Notes under the pieces: model-generated
Database searches by the model: none
What the model was told of the DNA's origin: nothing
What the model saw: only the letters and a program-made list of their open reading frames with translations
DNA from: Clostridia bacterium
GTDB lineage: Bacteria > Bacillota > Clostridia > TANB77 > CAG-508
Direction of reading: 5' to 3'
Length of the DNA stretch: 59,676 nucleotides
NCBI GenBank assembly: GCA_017479865.1
Contig: JAFVBS010000017.1
Coordinates: 1 to 59,676, forward strand
Program-made: the position numbers and the translations under genes
Shown here: piece after piece, positions 27,006 through 36,636 of the stretch
Numbering within the stretch: position 1 is the first letter of the stretch
How the letters are laid out: each line of letters begins with the position of its first letter

Positions 27006-29003
27006 ATGGAAGACTTAGTTGAAAGTATTTTAGACTATGTTCGTGCAGATTATACAGATTATGCTATCATGATTAATGGAGAATGGGGAAGTGGAAAAAC
27101 CTATTTTTGGAATCATAAAATAAAACCAAAAATTGAATCCATGCAAAAGGATGGAAAAAGATTAACGGCAGTATATATGTCGCTTTATGGCATTTCTAAT
27201 TTGGAGGAAATTAGCAAAAAAATCTTTATTGAGACTACACAGTTAATGGATAAAAACCTCAAAAAGTATATGGATGCTAGTGGAGTTATTAACATTCCAG
27301 AGTATGCCAAAACAGGATTAGATATGGCTAATTTTTTCGGAGTAACACAAAATGGTGATCGATTAGATTATGCTAAGTTCTTTTCTACAGATGATAAAGT
27401 ACTTTGCTTTGATGATCTAGAAAGAGCAAATGTAGATGTTATTGATATTTTGGGTTACATCAATAACTTTGTAGAGCATGACCATATTAAAACCATTATT
27501 ATTTGTAACGAAAAAGAGTTATCTACCAAGTTAAAAAACAATAACTTGGAAATGAAAACTTTTATTGCTACTTATTTGCTAGACAAAGAGGGAAAGCTAA
27601 GTGTTAAAACAGATAAACCAATGGTAGAAAGAATTCGAGACACGATAGAATATGTTTTTGATAAGGCAAATGATTATGAAAGAATTAAGGAAAAGTTAAT
27701 AGGGGAAACATTCGAGTATGCTCCAGAATTTAACTATATCATTAATGGATTATTAATGCGTTATGAAGCTTATCCTGACTTAATTAGATTTTTGCGTGAA
27801 AATACCAATCTCATTACCTCTACTTTTATCAAAAGTGGAACTAGAAACTTGCGTATTTTGAAACATGCTTTAAATGATTTTAAAAAAGTATTTGATATGG
27901 TGAATAAAGCATATCCAAATACCAATAACCGCATTTTACAAACAATGCTTATTTTTACCATTGCTGTTTCTTTTGAAATTAAGGCTGGAAAAATTACCAA
28001 GGAAAAATTCATTAATATTAGTAACAACGAAGAGTATAAAGCAATTTTAGTTTCTTCTAGAGTGTTTATGGATAATAGACAATTCTATATCAAGGAATTT
28101 GATAATAACTACTACTATAACTTTAAAGCAGAGTACCGTTTTTTTAAATTTATTGAAATTTATGTAAGAACGCGTATCTTTGATATGAAAGTATTTAAAG
28201 ATAATATGGAAGTAATTCGAAATACAGTTGATACAAACCAACTTCCAGCATATAAACGACTTTTAACAGAAGAATATTGGAAAATATCGGATGACCAATT
28301 TAGTAGCATCATCGACGAAACATTAGATGATGTGAAAAATGGAAAAATTGAACTGATTGATATTGTCAAAATATTTGCATATTTTGTTTATTTTATCAAA
28401 AAGAATTTAATCAACTATGATATGAGAACAGTCAAAAGTGTTTTTCTAAATGGAATGAATATTGCCTCTCTTACCTCTACTTATTGTGATAATGTAGAAG
28501 AAGAGTTATCACAAGTTGCCATTGAAGATAGCATTGTTCCTGAAATGGAAGATTTATTAAAGCATTTTAATGAGATTAATTTAAAATTAAAAGAAAAAAT
28601 GTATATGGAAAAGGCAGAAGAAATTTTTAAGTGCATTCCTATGAAAATGGAACAATTTTATGATAAATTTGATAAAGAATGTATGAATGTGCCAATTTTC
28701 AAATATTATGACCCATTCCAAATGTTTCAGCGTATTTCTTGTGCTAGCAATGAAGATATTGTAACAATTAAAGAAAAACTTGCTGATAGAGCAAAAAGGT
28801 TCCAAAATGACATAGAGCCGGAGATGAAAAATATTACCAAATTAAAACAAATTATGGACGATTATATTGAAGGAAAAGTGCCATCGATTAAAATTGTTAT
28901 GTTACAAGACTTTTCAGAGCAATTGGGAGAAATTTTAAGCAAATACAAAAAAGAACCTATTATGCAGTATGCTTCATTCGAAGAAGAGGAAGAAGAAAAT
29001 TAA
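27006..29003 (+). CDS. KAP-type P-loop NTPase
   Basis: A 665-residue protein with an N-terminal KAP-like ATPase: Walker A NGEWGSGKTYFW (about 22-33) and Walker B KVLCFDDLERAN (about 137-148), followed by an IIICNEKEL sensor strand. The remaining 400 residues are helical and unassigned, with an acidic tail. No membrane segments are evident, unlike many KAP proteins. KAP and other STAND-like NTPases include phage-defence proteins, but no toxin, nuclease or other defence partner is next to it. It lies 18 nt before the radical SAM gene. Function is unknown. Confidence 0.75.
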   Translation: MEDLVESILDYVRADYTDYAIMINGEWGSGKTYFWNHKIKPKIESMQKDGKRLTAVYMSLYGISNLEEISKKIFIETTQLMDKNLKKYMDASGVINIPEYAKTGLDMANFFGVTQNGDRLDYAKFFSTDDKVLCFDDLERANVDVIDILGYINNFVEHDHIKTIIICNEKELSTKLKNNNLEMKTFIATYLLDKEGKLSVKTDKPMVERIRDTIEYVFDKANDYERIKEKLIGETFEYAPEFNYIINGLLMRYEAYPDLIRFLRENTNLITSTFIKSGTRNLRILKHALNDFKKVFDMVNKAYPNTNNRILQTMLIFTIAVSFEIKAGKITKEKFINISNNEEYKAILVSSRVFMDNRQFYIKEFDNNYYYNFKAEYRFFKFIEIYVRTRIFDMKVFKDNMEVIRNTVDTNQLPAYKRLLTEEYWKISDDQFSSIIDETLDDVKNGKIELIDIVKIFAYFVYFIKKNLINYDMRTVKSVFLNGMNIASLTSTYCDNVEEELSQVAIEDSIVPEMEDLLKHFNEINLKLKEKMYMEKAEEIFKCIPMKMEQFYDKFDKECMNVPIFKYYDPFQMFQRISCASNEDIVTIKEKLADRAKRFQNDIEPEMKNITKLKQIMDDYIEGKVPSIKIVMLQDFSEQLGEILSKYKKEPIMQYASFEEEEEEN

Positions 29004-29020
29004 GCAAAAGGAAAACTGAA

Positions 29021-29914
29021 ATGGAAGAATTAGCAAAATGCGTACTCTGTCCTCATCATTGTCAAGTGGACAGATTGCAGGGAAACAAGGGAAGATGCAA
29101 GTGCGATGATACGTTAAAAATTGCACTTGCTTCTATTCATTATTATGAAGAACCATGCATTAGTGGAAAGCAAGGTTCTGGCACTATATTTTTTAGTAAC
29201 TGCAACTTAAATTGTATATACTGCCAAAACTATGAAATTAGCCAGCTAGGCAAAGGAAAAGAAATCACGATAGAACATTTGGCACAAATTTTTTTAGACC
29301 AACAAGAAAAAGGAGTAAACAATATTAATTTAGTCACTCCTACCATGTATGTGTATCAAATCATTGAGGCCATTAAACTGGCAAGGAAAAACGGGCTTCA
29401 TCTTCCAATTGTTTATAATACAAATGGATATGAAACGGTTGAAACCATTCAAAAATTAGCAGGCTATATAGATATTTATTTGCCAGATTTAAAATATTAT
29501 TCTGATGAGTTAGCTAAAAAATATTCAGGAGTAAGTGGTTATTTTATTAATGCTACTAAAGCAATTCAGGCGATGTACCAACAAGTAGGATTGTTGCAAT
29601 TAAATGAAGACGGCATTGCAACAAGGGGCGTTCTCATTAGACACTTAGTATTACCAAATCATTTACAAAATAGTAAACATATTTTGAAGTGGATAAAAGA
29701 AAATATGCCACCAGAGATTAGTGTTAGTGTGATGGCGCAATATTTTCCTACTTATAAGGCAAAACAAGACGCTTTGTTAAATCGCAAATTAACCCAAAAA
29801 GAATACAAAGAAATTGAAAATTTTTTTTATACTTTGGATTTTAAGAATGGATACATTCAAGAACTAGGAGACCATGAAGAGGAATATGTACCAAAATTTG
29901 ATTTGTCAGATTAG
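29021..29914 (+). CDS. radical SAM protein (PflA-like family)
   Basis: A 297-residue radical SAM enzyme with the CxxxCxxC cluster as CNLNCIYCQNYE, preceded by an extra cysteine set at the N-terminus (CVLCPHHC, GRCKC) typical of the uncharacterised PflA-like/YgkA-type group. A TNGYETVE strand and IYLPDLKYY fit the barrel. It lies 17 nt after the KAP gene and is probably co-transcribed. The substrate is unknown. Confidence 0.88.
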   Translation: MEELAKCVLCPHHCQVDRLQGNKGRCKCDDTLKIALASIHYYEEPCISGKQGSGTIFFSNCNLNCIYCQNYEISQLGKGKEITIEHLAQIFLDQQEKGVNNINLVTPTMYVYQIIEAIKLARKNGLHLPIVYNTNGYETVETIQKLAGYIDIYLPDLKYYSDELAKKYSGVSGYFINATKAIQAMYQQVGLLQLNEDGIATRGVLIRHLVLPNHLQNSKHILKWIKENMPPEISVSVMAQYFPTYKAKQDALLNRKLTQKEYKEIENFFYTLDFKNGYIQELGDHEEEYVPKFDLSD

Positions 29915-29969
29915 TAATTATTCAAGGCTTTACGGTCCAGAGTATTAATGCAAAAAAATTAAAAACTAC

Positions 29970-29998
29970 TTGTCAGATTTGGAGTAATTTGATATAGT
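29970..29998 (+). promoter_or_regulatory. promoter of thyX
   Basis: TTGTCA, 17-bp spacer, TATAGT, about 30 bp before the thyX start codon. Confidence 0.65.
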
Positions 29999-30028
29999 AC
30001 AAGTAGTAAATGGAATGGAGGTAGAAAA

Positions 30029-30697
30029 ATGAAATTAGTAGAACCAGTAGTTTATGTAGAAAATTATGATGGAAAGAAAATTATGCAACGAATAGAAAGG
30101 GCATGTAGAGTTTGCTATCGCTCAGAAGGAAAAATTACAGAAGATAGCTATAAAACGCTTTTAACAAATTGCATTAACCGAGGACATGAGTCTGTTTTAG
30201 AACATGAAAAAATTTCGGTAAGATTGGTGGGAGATATTGGGGCTTACAAGGACTTAACAAGACATAGATTTGCAAGCTTTTCTGTAGAAAGTACAAGATA
30301 TTGCAACTATGGAAAAGATCGATTTAATAATGAAATTAAAATTTTAAAACCATGTCATATAGATGAAGGAACAGAACTTTATGAAATATGGAAAAAGGGC
30401 ATAGAAAGTATGGAAAAAGCATATTTGGAAATGTCAGAAAAGGGAGCAACCCCAGATCAGTTAAGAATGTTATTGCCACATAGTACAGCTGCGGAATTTG
30501 CTATGACAGCAAATATTAGAGAGTGGAAGCATATTTTTAGCTTAAGATGTGCAAAAATGACTCATCCATCCATTAGACAATTACTAATTCCTCTATTACT
30601 CAAATTTAAAGAAGATATGCCAGAAATTTTCGAAAGTGTAGAATATGATACGGAATTTCCAAAAGAAAAATATGCTAACATTATAATAATGGATTAA
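30029..30697 (+). CDS. thyX: FAD-dependent thymidylate synthase
   Basis: ThyX makes dTMP from dUMP with methylene-tetrahydrofolate and NADPH, using FAD. The signature RHRFASFSVESTRY is present near residue 78, with an NIREWKHIFSLRC segment and a PSIRQL tail region. The length of 222 is normal. The ATG follows GGAGG, and a strong bidirectional terminator ends the unit. Confidence 0.95.
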   Translation: MKLVEPVVYVENYDGKKIMQRIERACRVCYRSEGKITEDSYKTLLTNCINRGHESVLEHEKISVRLVGDIGAYKDLTRHRFASFSVESTRYCNYGKDRFNNEIKILKPCHIDEGTELYEIWKKGIESMEKAYLEMSEKGATPDQLRMLLPHSTAAEFAMTANIREWKHIFSLRCAKMTHPSIRQLLIPLLLKFKEDMPEIFESVEYDTEFPKEKYANIIIMD

Positions 30698-30702
30698 AAT
30701 TT

Positions 30703-30744
30703 AGCCACTAAGATATTGCATTAACAACAATATTTAGTGGCTTT
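30703..30744. terminator. bidirectional terminator
   Basis: A long stem (AGCCACTAA-ATATTG with its near-perfect partner) between converging thyX and the YgjP-like gene, with A/T runs on both sides. Confidence 0.75.
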
Positions 30745-30754
30745 AGAATTTATT

Positions 30755-31450
30755 TTAATGATTTAAATTCTGAAGCATCTTTTCATATCTTTCGTAATTA
30801 GGCACATATTGGCTAAGTAATTTCCAAAAGCCTTTTGCATGAGTCTTGTAGGTTAGATGACAAAATTCATGAATGACAATATAGTCAATAATATCTCTAT
30901 TGTACATAGCAATGTCTGGATGAATAGTAATTATTTTTTCATCAGTAGAACACATAGCAATTTTATTTTTTATTTTTTCAATTTTGTAATCTTCAGGGGC
31001 AATGCCCATTAATAACCTAGCTCTTTCCATTGCTCTTTCTATTTCTTGTTCTGCTATTCTGGCATATAATTTTTCAATTAAAATTTTAGAAATTTGTGCA
31101 TCTTCTAATTTTTTATATTGCTTTGGAAGAATCATTTCAATTGTTTTATTTACTAACTGAATAGTAGGAGTTTTCGTAGATTGATAACGAATATGTACTT
31201 GATGAGAAATTCCCAATACATAAATAGCATCTCTTTCTGTGTCAATATTATTTTGTATATGATATTCTTGCATTTTAGAAAGAATCCATTGCTTTTTTTC
31301 ATTTATCATTTGCCTAATTTGCCTTTTAGAAAAATACCAAGGAGCATTAATTACTACCTCACCAGCTTCTACTCCAATATAGAAATCAGAATGAATTGCC
31401 TTTGTGACCGTGTATGGAATAACGTTGTTATCATGTCTAAAAATACTCAT
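30755..31450 (-). CDS. YgjP-like (DUF45) zinc metalloprotease
   Basis: A 231-residue protein of the YgjP/M48-like metallopeptidase group. The zinc motif is VIHEFCHLTYKTHAKGFW (HExxH plus a downstream His). The family often neighbours restriction and housekeeping genes; the substrate is unknown. GGAGG lies before the ATG on the reverse strand. Confidence 0.88.
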   Translation of the reverse strand: MSIFRHDNNVIPYTVTKAIHSDFYIGVEAGEVVINAPWYFSKRQIRQMINEKKQWILSKMQEYHIQNNIDTERDAIYVLGISHQVHIRYQSTKTPTIQLVNKTIEMILPKQYKKLEDAQISKILIEKLYARIAEQEIERAMERARLLMGIAPEDYKIEKIKNKIAMCSTDEKIITIHPDIAMYNRDIIDYIVIHEFCHLTYKTHAKGFWKLLSQYVPNYERYEKMLQNLNH

Positions 31451-31598
31451 AATATTGCCCTCCTAAAGAAAAAATATATTAGCAAAACATTGTTCGCTTC
31501 ATCTTTCAATAGTATACAAAAGAATGTTCGCCTTGTCAAGAACTTTTTCAAAAAAAATAAAATATTTTAACTTCGTGATAGTTTTGCAAGAAGATTTT

Positions 31599-31633
31599 AA
31601 AAAGTAAAGTAGCGTAATACTTTACTTTTTTTG
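31599..31633 (+). terminator. terminator hairpin upstream of murB
   Basis: AAAGTAAAGTA pairs with TACTTTACTTT, followed by a T-run. Together with the YgjP-like gene's promoter region it fills the gap from 31451 to 31785, in which no gene was found. Confidence 0.7.
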
Positions 31634-31785
31634 TCATTATTGTTATAATAAGAAAGAAAAAAATGAATTACGTATTCATCACACTTATGAGTGATAAACA
31701 AAAAAAAGAAGAATAAGATATTACAAAAAGTTTATAGGTAGAGCTATTTTGAAAAACCTAAATATCATAGGTAAGGAGAATTTGT

Positions 31786-32736
31786 TTGAAAAAAGAACAA
31801 ATTTATCAAAAACTATTACAAAAAATTGCACCAGAGAGTATTAAGCAAGATGAGCCAATGAAAAACCATACTTCCTTTAAAATTGGAGGAAACGCAGACT
31901 TTTTTATTACAGCAAACCAGGAAGAGACCTTAAAAACTGCTTTAAAAATCGCTCAAGAGAATTCCATTCCAATTACTATTATTGGAAATGGAACCAATTT
32001 ATTAGTTAAAGACAATGGCATTCGAGGAATTGTTATTAAAATAGCCATGGAGGAAATCAACATAGAGCAAAAAGAAAATACTGCCATTATTACTTTAGGA
32101 GCAGGAGTCAAAAATGCAATGCTAGCACAATTGCTTTTACAAAAAGAAATTGCAGGGTTTGAATTCGCAGCAGGAATTCCGGGAACCATTGGAGGAGCAG
32201 TTTATATGAATGCTGGGGCCTATGGCGGTGAAATGAAAAATATTGTCAAGGAAGTAACTTGCCTCCAAAAAGAGTGTGATTTAACGGATCAAACAGAAAG
32301 CAACAATTCATGCACAAAATCATTCAACAATGCAGAATGCCAATTTGATTATCGACATAGTATTTTTCAACAAAATAATTTTATTATTACTAATGTGACA
32401 TTAGAATTGCCATATGGCAAAAAAGAAGAAATTCAAGCAAAAATGAAGGAGAATGCTATTAGCAGAAAGACAAAGCAACCACTTCAATATCCTAGTGCTG
32501 GGAGTACCTTTAAAAGAGGTAATGACTTTATTACTGCCAAATTAATTGATGAATGTGGATTAAAAGGCTATCATGTAGGAGATGCCGAAGTTTCTACACT
32601 TCACGCCGGCTTTGTCATCAATAAAGGAAATGCAACGGCACAAGAGGTAATTACACTTTTAGAACACGTAAAAAAAACTGTGTTTGAAAAATGTGGAAAG
32701 CAAATTGAATTAGAAGTAAAAATCATAGGAGAATAA
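31786..32736 (+). CDS. murB: UDP-N-acetylenolpyruvoylglucosamine reductase
   Basis: MurB reduces UDP-GlcNAc-enolpyruvate to UDP-MurNAc in peptidoglycan synthesis. FAD-binding motifs include NHTSFKIGGNADF and IIGNGTNLLVKD, then GFEFAAGIPGTIGGAVYMNAGAYGGE, YRHSIFQ, and the C-terminal YPSAGSTFKRG with the catalytic Ser. There is a Ser/Asn-rich insert of roughly 12 residues before the YRHS motif. TTG start after TAAGGAG with a good 7-nt spacing. Confidence 0.96.
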   Translation: MKKEQIYQKLLQKIAPESIKQDEPMKNHTSFKIGGNADFFITANQEETLKTALKIAQENSIPITIIGNGTNLLVKDNGIRGIVIKIAMEEINIEQKENTAIITLGAGVKNAMLAQLLLQKEIAGFEFAAGIPGTIGGAVYMNAGAYGGEMKNIVKEVTCLQKECDLTDQTESNNSCTKSFNNAECQFDYRHSIFQQNNFIITNVTLELPYGKKEEIQAKMKENAISRKTKQPLQYPSAGSTFKRGNDFITAKLIDECGLKGYHVGDAEVSTLHAGFVINKGNATAQEVITLLEHVKKTVFEKCGKQIELEVKIIGE

Positions 32737-32757
32737 AAAGGAGCAAATGGAAGAATT

Positions 32758-34296
32758 ATGAAGGGATTTTTTAGATGGTTTCGCTCGGAAACAAAAATGA
32801 AACGATGGATGCTATTAATTTTAATAGGAATGCTACTGGCATGTTATGGTATGGCAGAAATTTTAACAGGAAAACAGTTAGAATTTATAGAAGTAGCTAG
32901 AATTATTGCAGTGTTTGTTGTGGGCTTTGTGTTTGTGATTATTGGCATTGTTCATATGCAAAAAAGAACATTAGAACTATTGGTACAAGAAACTGATGAA
33001 AGATATGAAAATAAGCAAGATTCCAAAGTAAAATCCTTAATTTACAATAAAAAAATTTATGATCAAGGACCCAAAATTGTAGCAATAGGAGGGGGAACAG
33101 GACTTAATTCGGTACTAAAGGGACTTAAAAATTATACCGATAATATTACTGCTATTGTTACAGTTTCTGACTATGGTGAAGAGAGCACAGATTCTCGTAA
33201 AATACTAGAAACAATGCCATTAGACGATGTAGAAGAAAGTTTTGTTGCTTTATCTAAAAATGAGCCAGAAATGGAAGCTCTCATGAATTATCAATTTCAA
33301 GAGGGAAAATTGCAATCTCTTTCTTTTGGTGATGTGTATTTGTTGGCAATGAAAAATTTATATGGTGACTTTACCAAATCGATAGAAAAGGCCAAAGAGG
33401 TATTAAATATTACGGGAAAGGTGCTTCCTGTTACCTTAGAGCCAATTACCATTTGTGCAGAATTAGAAGATGGAACCGTAATTGAAAGAAAAGATAAAAT
33501 TCCAGAGTTGGTGAATACAAGAACTAGCAAAATTAATCGTATTTTTATTAATCCAACTAACTGCAAACTAGCACCAGGAGTGCTAGAGGCAATAGAAGAG
33601 GCAGATGCCATTGTCATTGGTCCAGGTAGTTTATATACCAATGTAATTCCTAACCTTTTAGTCAAAGGGGTGGCAAAGGAAATTAAAGAAAGCAAGGCTT
33701 TTAAAATTTATGTGAGCAATATTATGACAGAGCCAGGGCAAACTGATAATTATTCGCTATCTGACCATATTAAAGCAATTACAGATCATGCAGGAAAAGG
33801 CGTGATAGAATATTGTATTTATGATACAGGAGAACTTATTCCAGAATATCTTAGAAAGTATAACATGCAAGGACAAGACTTAGTCGAAATTGATACTGCA
33901 AAAGCAAAGGAACAAGGAATTTATTTGATGCAAAGAGAAATTTCTCATGTATCAGGTGGATATATTAGACATAATCCAGATGCAATTGCAGCCTCTATCA
34001 TTCAACTTATTTGTGATGACTTGAAATTCAAAGATATGCAAAATGATACCAAATATGTATTATTAAATGATAGATTAAACAATGCAAAAAAAGCCTTAAA
34101 GCAAAATAAAAAGAATACTGCTAGTGATAAAAAAAATACAAGGAAAAAGCAAGGTGGAAGTAAATTTTTTAAAAAATATAAAGAAAGAATCGAATCAATT
34201 CAAGAGTCTGATATTAAATTGAGAATGAAAGCAGGAATTCCAACTGAAGAATTAGAAAAACAAGAAAATTCAAAAAGAAAAAAGACAAAAAATTGA
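32758..34296 (+). CDS. YvcK-family protein with membrane anchor and divergent active-site loop
   Basis: A gluconeogenesis-factor (YvcK/CofD-like) fold. AIGGGTGLNSVLKGL, NITAIVTVSD, AIVIGPGSLYTNVIPNLL, and EPGQTDNYSLSDHIKAI are present. Two N-terminal membrane segments (about 18-60) precede the fold. The nucleotide-sugar site is unusual: where relatives have DDGGSSG and a PPGDxRNCL block, this protein has SDYGEESTDS and MPLDDVEESF. The basic C-terminal tail (about 440-512) is not part of the fold. It follows murB closely, as yvcK often sits near wall genes. Confidence 0.85.
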   Translation: MKGFFRWFRSETKMKRWMLLILIGMLLACYGMAEILTGKQLEFIEVARIIAVFVVGFVFVIIGIVHMQKRTLELLVQETDERYENKQDSKVKSLIYNKKIYDQGPKIVAIGGGTGLNSVLKGLKNYTDNITAIVTVSDYGEESTDSRKILETMPLDDVEESFVALSKNEPEMEALMNYQFQEGKLQSLSFGDVYLLAMKNLYGDFTKSIEKAKEVLNITGKVLPVTLEPITICAELEDGTVIERKDKIPELVNTRTSKINRIFINPTNCKLAPGVLEAIEEADAIVIGPGSLYTNVIPNLLVKGVAKEIKESKAFKIYVSNIMTEPGQTDNYSLSDHIKAITDHAGKGVIEYCIYDTGELIPEYLRKYNMQGQDLVEIDTAKAKEQGIYLMQREISHVSGGYIRHNPDAIAASIIQLICDDLKFKDMQNDTKYVLLNDRLNNAKKALKQNKKNTASDKKNTRKKQGGSKFFKKYKERIESIQESDIKLRMKAGIPTEELEKQENSKRKKTKN

Positions 34297-34366
34297 TAAA
34301 AACAAAATGTCATCATTCAAAAAACAATCATAAAACACAATTAGAATAAAGGGAGAAAATGCACAA

Positions 34367-36406
34367 ATGAAATATGAAAAAGAAAGTTTACAATTAGAAG
34401 AGGCACTAAAGAAAGATTGGATTATTACCAATGGAATTGGAGGATATAGCAGTTCGAGTATTGTTGGTGCTAATACTAGCAAATATCATGGATTGCTGGT
34501 AGCACCATTCAATCCACCAGCTGATCGAAAACTCATTTTGTCAAAAGTTGATGAAAGTTTTGAAAGTGGCGGAAAACAGTACAACCTTTATACCAACATT
34601 GGAAAAAACTATATCTCACAAGGATATCAATACCTAACCAAATTTGAAAAAGAGTATATTCCTATTTTTACTTATGAGGTAGATGGAGCAGTTATCAAAA
34701 AGTTTATTTGTATGGAATATGGAAAAAATACCGTTTGTGTGCTTTATCATATTCAAAATAATAGCAAAAGAACAAAACTAACTTTAGCACCAATTCTCAA
34801 TTTGCGTGATACCCATGCTATAACCGAGAATGCTGATTTCCAAGTAGAACAAGAAGCGGACGGAAAAAAAGTAAAAGTAGTATTAAACCATCAGAAGCAC
34901 GCACCAATTTACTTTTCTATTTCAGAGGGAAAATATATTGAACATCCTCATGATATTTTTTATAACATGTACTATTTATCAGAAGAAAAACGAGGACTAC
35001 CAGCGGAAGAAAACCTAGTTGTTCCAGGAGTTTATGAGGTAAAACTAAGGGCAAATGAAGAAAAATTTGTAAGTTTTGTATGCTCCCTAGAACCAATTCC
35101 AGAAGAAATAGATGGTAAAAATTTGATTAACCAAGAAATTACTAGAATTACAAGTGTGTTATACGATTCCTATTTGTTAGATAGCAAAAAAGAAATTAGT
35201 GATGACTACAAATTGCTCATGAGAGACTACATCATAGCTTCTGACAATTTTGTGGTATATCGACCTGCCTTTGCGCTTTATACGACTATTGCCGGATACC
35301 CATGGTTCCTAGACTGGGGAAGAGATACTTTAATTTCTTTCGAGGGGTTATTATTACTTACAAGAAGATTTACCATCGCCAAGGAGGTATTACTTACTTG
35401 CATCCGTGACATTCAATATGGGTTAGTACCAAATGGCTATGCTGATAAAGAACATCGCCCATTATATAATAGTGTCGATGCTTCCCTTTTGCTATTTGAA
35501 CAGGTGAAAAAATATTTAGATTACACTCATGATTTTGAATTTATGAAAAATCAACTATATGATGTACTAATCAAAATCATCGAAAGCTATATTACAGGAA
35601 TTGACTTAGATGGTAACAACATTCATTTAGACATGGAAGATGGACTATTATCAGTCGGAACAGAGACAAGCCAAAATACTTGGATGGATGTCAAAATAGG
35701 AAATACGCCAGTTACTCCACGTAATGGCAAAGCAGTAGAAATTAACAGTTTATGGTATAATGCTCTGAGGCTCATGGCTGATTGGACAAAACTATATAAG
35801 AATAAAGAACTAACAAAAAAATATACAGAATTGGCAGATAAGTGTCAAGCAAATTTTACAAAAAAATTTTATAACAAAAAAAGAAAATGCTTATATGATG
35901 TAATAGGGGACAATCGAATTAGACCAAATCAACTATTTAGCCTTTCTACTACTTATCCTGCAATTGATCCAAGTTCTGAAGTTGCAAAGCAAATATTACA
36001 AACTGTAACAAACAAGTTGCTGACTCCTTATGGACTCAAAACGTTATCAAAAGGAGAAATGGGCTATCGTGATATTTATGAAGGAGACCAAGTGAAAAGA
36101 GATTTAAGCTATCATCAAGGAATTACTTGGCCATGGCTATTAGGAGCCTATTCAGATGCCTTTTTGAAGATCATTGAGGCAGAAAAAAGCAAAACAGTGC
36201 AAAAAGAGTTGCAAGAGCAATATCACCAATTTGCTGAGAGAGTAGAAAAAACATTTTATGAAGAAATGTATCACCGTTCTACGGTAGGAAGTATTAGTGA
36301 AATTTATGATTCTAGCAAGCCTTATGAAGCAAAAGGAGCATTTGCACAAGCGTGGTCAGTGGCAGAAGTGTTCCGCATTATTGTTCGTCATCATCAGGAC
36401 GATTAG
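34367..36406 (+). CDS. glycogen debranching enzyme (GH133-type amylo-alpha-1,6-glucosidase)
   Basis: A 679-residue enzyme: an N-terminal beta domain (TNGIGGYSSSSIVGANTSKYHGLLVA) and an (alpha/alpha)6 GDE C-terminal domain (AGYPWFLDWGRDTLISFEGLLL, SLWYNALRLMADW, YHQGITWPWLLGAY). It would remove branch points from glycogen. A GH57 branching-enzyme-like gene with its DUF4912 partner lies 18 kb away on the opposite strand, so the organism probably stores glycogen. Confidence 0.93.
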   Translation: MKYEKESLQLEEALKKDWIITNGIGGYSSSSIVGANTSKYHGLLVAPFNPPADRKLILSKVDESFESGGKQYNLYTNIGKNYISQGYQYLTKFEKEYIPIFTYEVDGAVIKKFICMEYGKNTVCVLYHIQNNSKRTKLTLAPILNLRDTHAITENADFQVEQEADGKKVKVVLNHQKHAPIYFSISEGKYIEHPHDIFYNMYYLSEEKRGLPAEENLVVPGVYEVKLRANEEKFVSFVCSLEPIPEEIDGKNLINQEITRITSVLYDSYLLDSKKEISDDYKLLMRDYIIASDNFVVYRPAFALYTTIAGYPWFLDWGRDTLISFEGLLLLTRRFTIAKEVLLTCIRDIQYGLVPNGYADKEHRPLYNSVDASLLLFEQVKKYLDYTHDFEFMKNQLYDVLIKIIESYITGIDLDGNNIHLDMEDGLLSVGTETSQNTWMDVKIGNTPVTPRNGKAVEINSLWYNALRLMADWTKLYKNKELTKKYTELADKCQANFTKKFYNKKRKCLYDVIGDNRIRPNQLFSLSTTYPAIDPSSEVAKQILQTVTNKLLTPYGLKTLSKGEMGYRDIYEGDQVKRDLSYHQGITWPWLLGAYSDAFLKIIEAEKSKTVQKELQEQYHQFAERVEKTFYEEMYHRSTVGSISEIYDSSKPYEAKGAFAQAWSVAEVFRIIVRHHQDD

Positions 36407-36430
36407 TTCTTAAAGCTCTATCTTCAGAGT

Positions 36431-36605
36431 CAAGAGTATTCATAATTTATGCAATGACGAATGCGAATGAAGCAAGGTAGTTGGTATTCTTAAGAAAACG
36501 CAGAATGAGGGCGCAAGCGATTGGAGAGGCTCATTCAAGTTTTCTTTAGAAGATCAACGCACGCTTCACCGAGCCGAGGAATGAAATAAATTATGAATAC
36601 TCTTG
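36431..36605. mobile_element. MITE-like element with 20-bp terminal inverted repeats
   Basis: Perfect 20-bp ends (CAAGAGTATTCATAATTTAT and its complement), 175 bp long, no coding capacity. The interior matches the element at 53549-53724 in the opposite orientation (shared TTCATTCCTCGGCTC, GAGCCTCTCCAA and CGCATTCGTCATT). It fills the gap before ruvC. Confidence 0.75.
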
Positions 36606-36636
36606 TAGATAAAATAATAAAAAGAAGGTAATCAAA

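Noticed and set aside
31181..31570. 129-residue forward-strand frame over the YgjP-like gene
   Set aside because: Overlaps the metalloprotease gene on the opposite strand, which has clear motifs; the frame has no recognisable domain.
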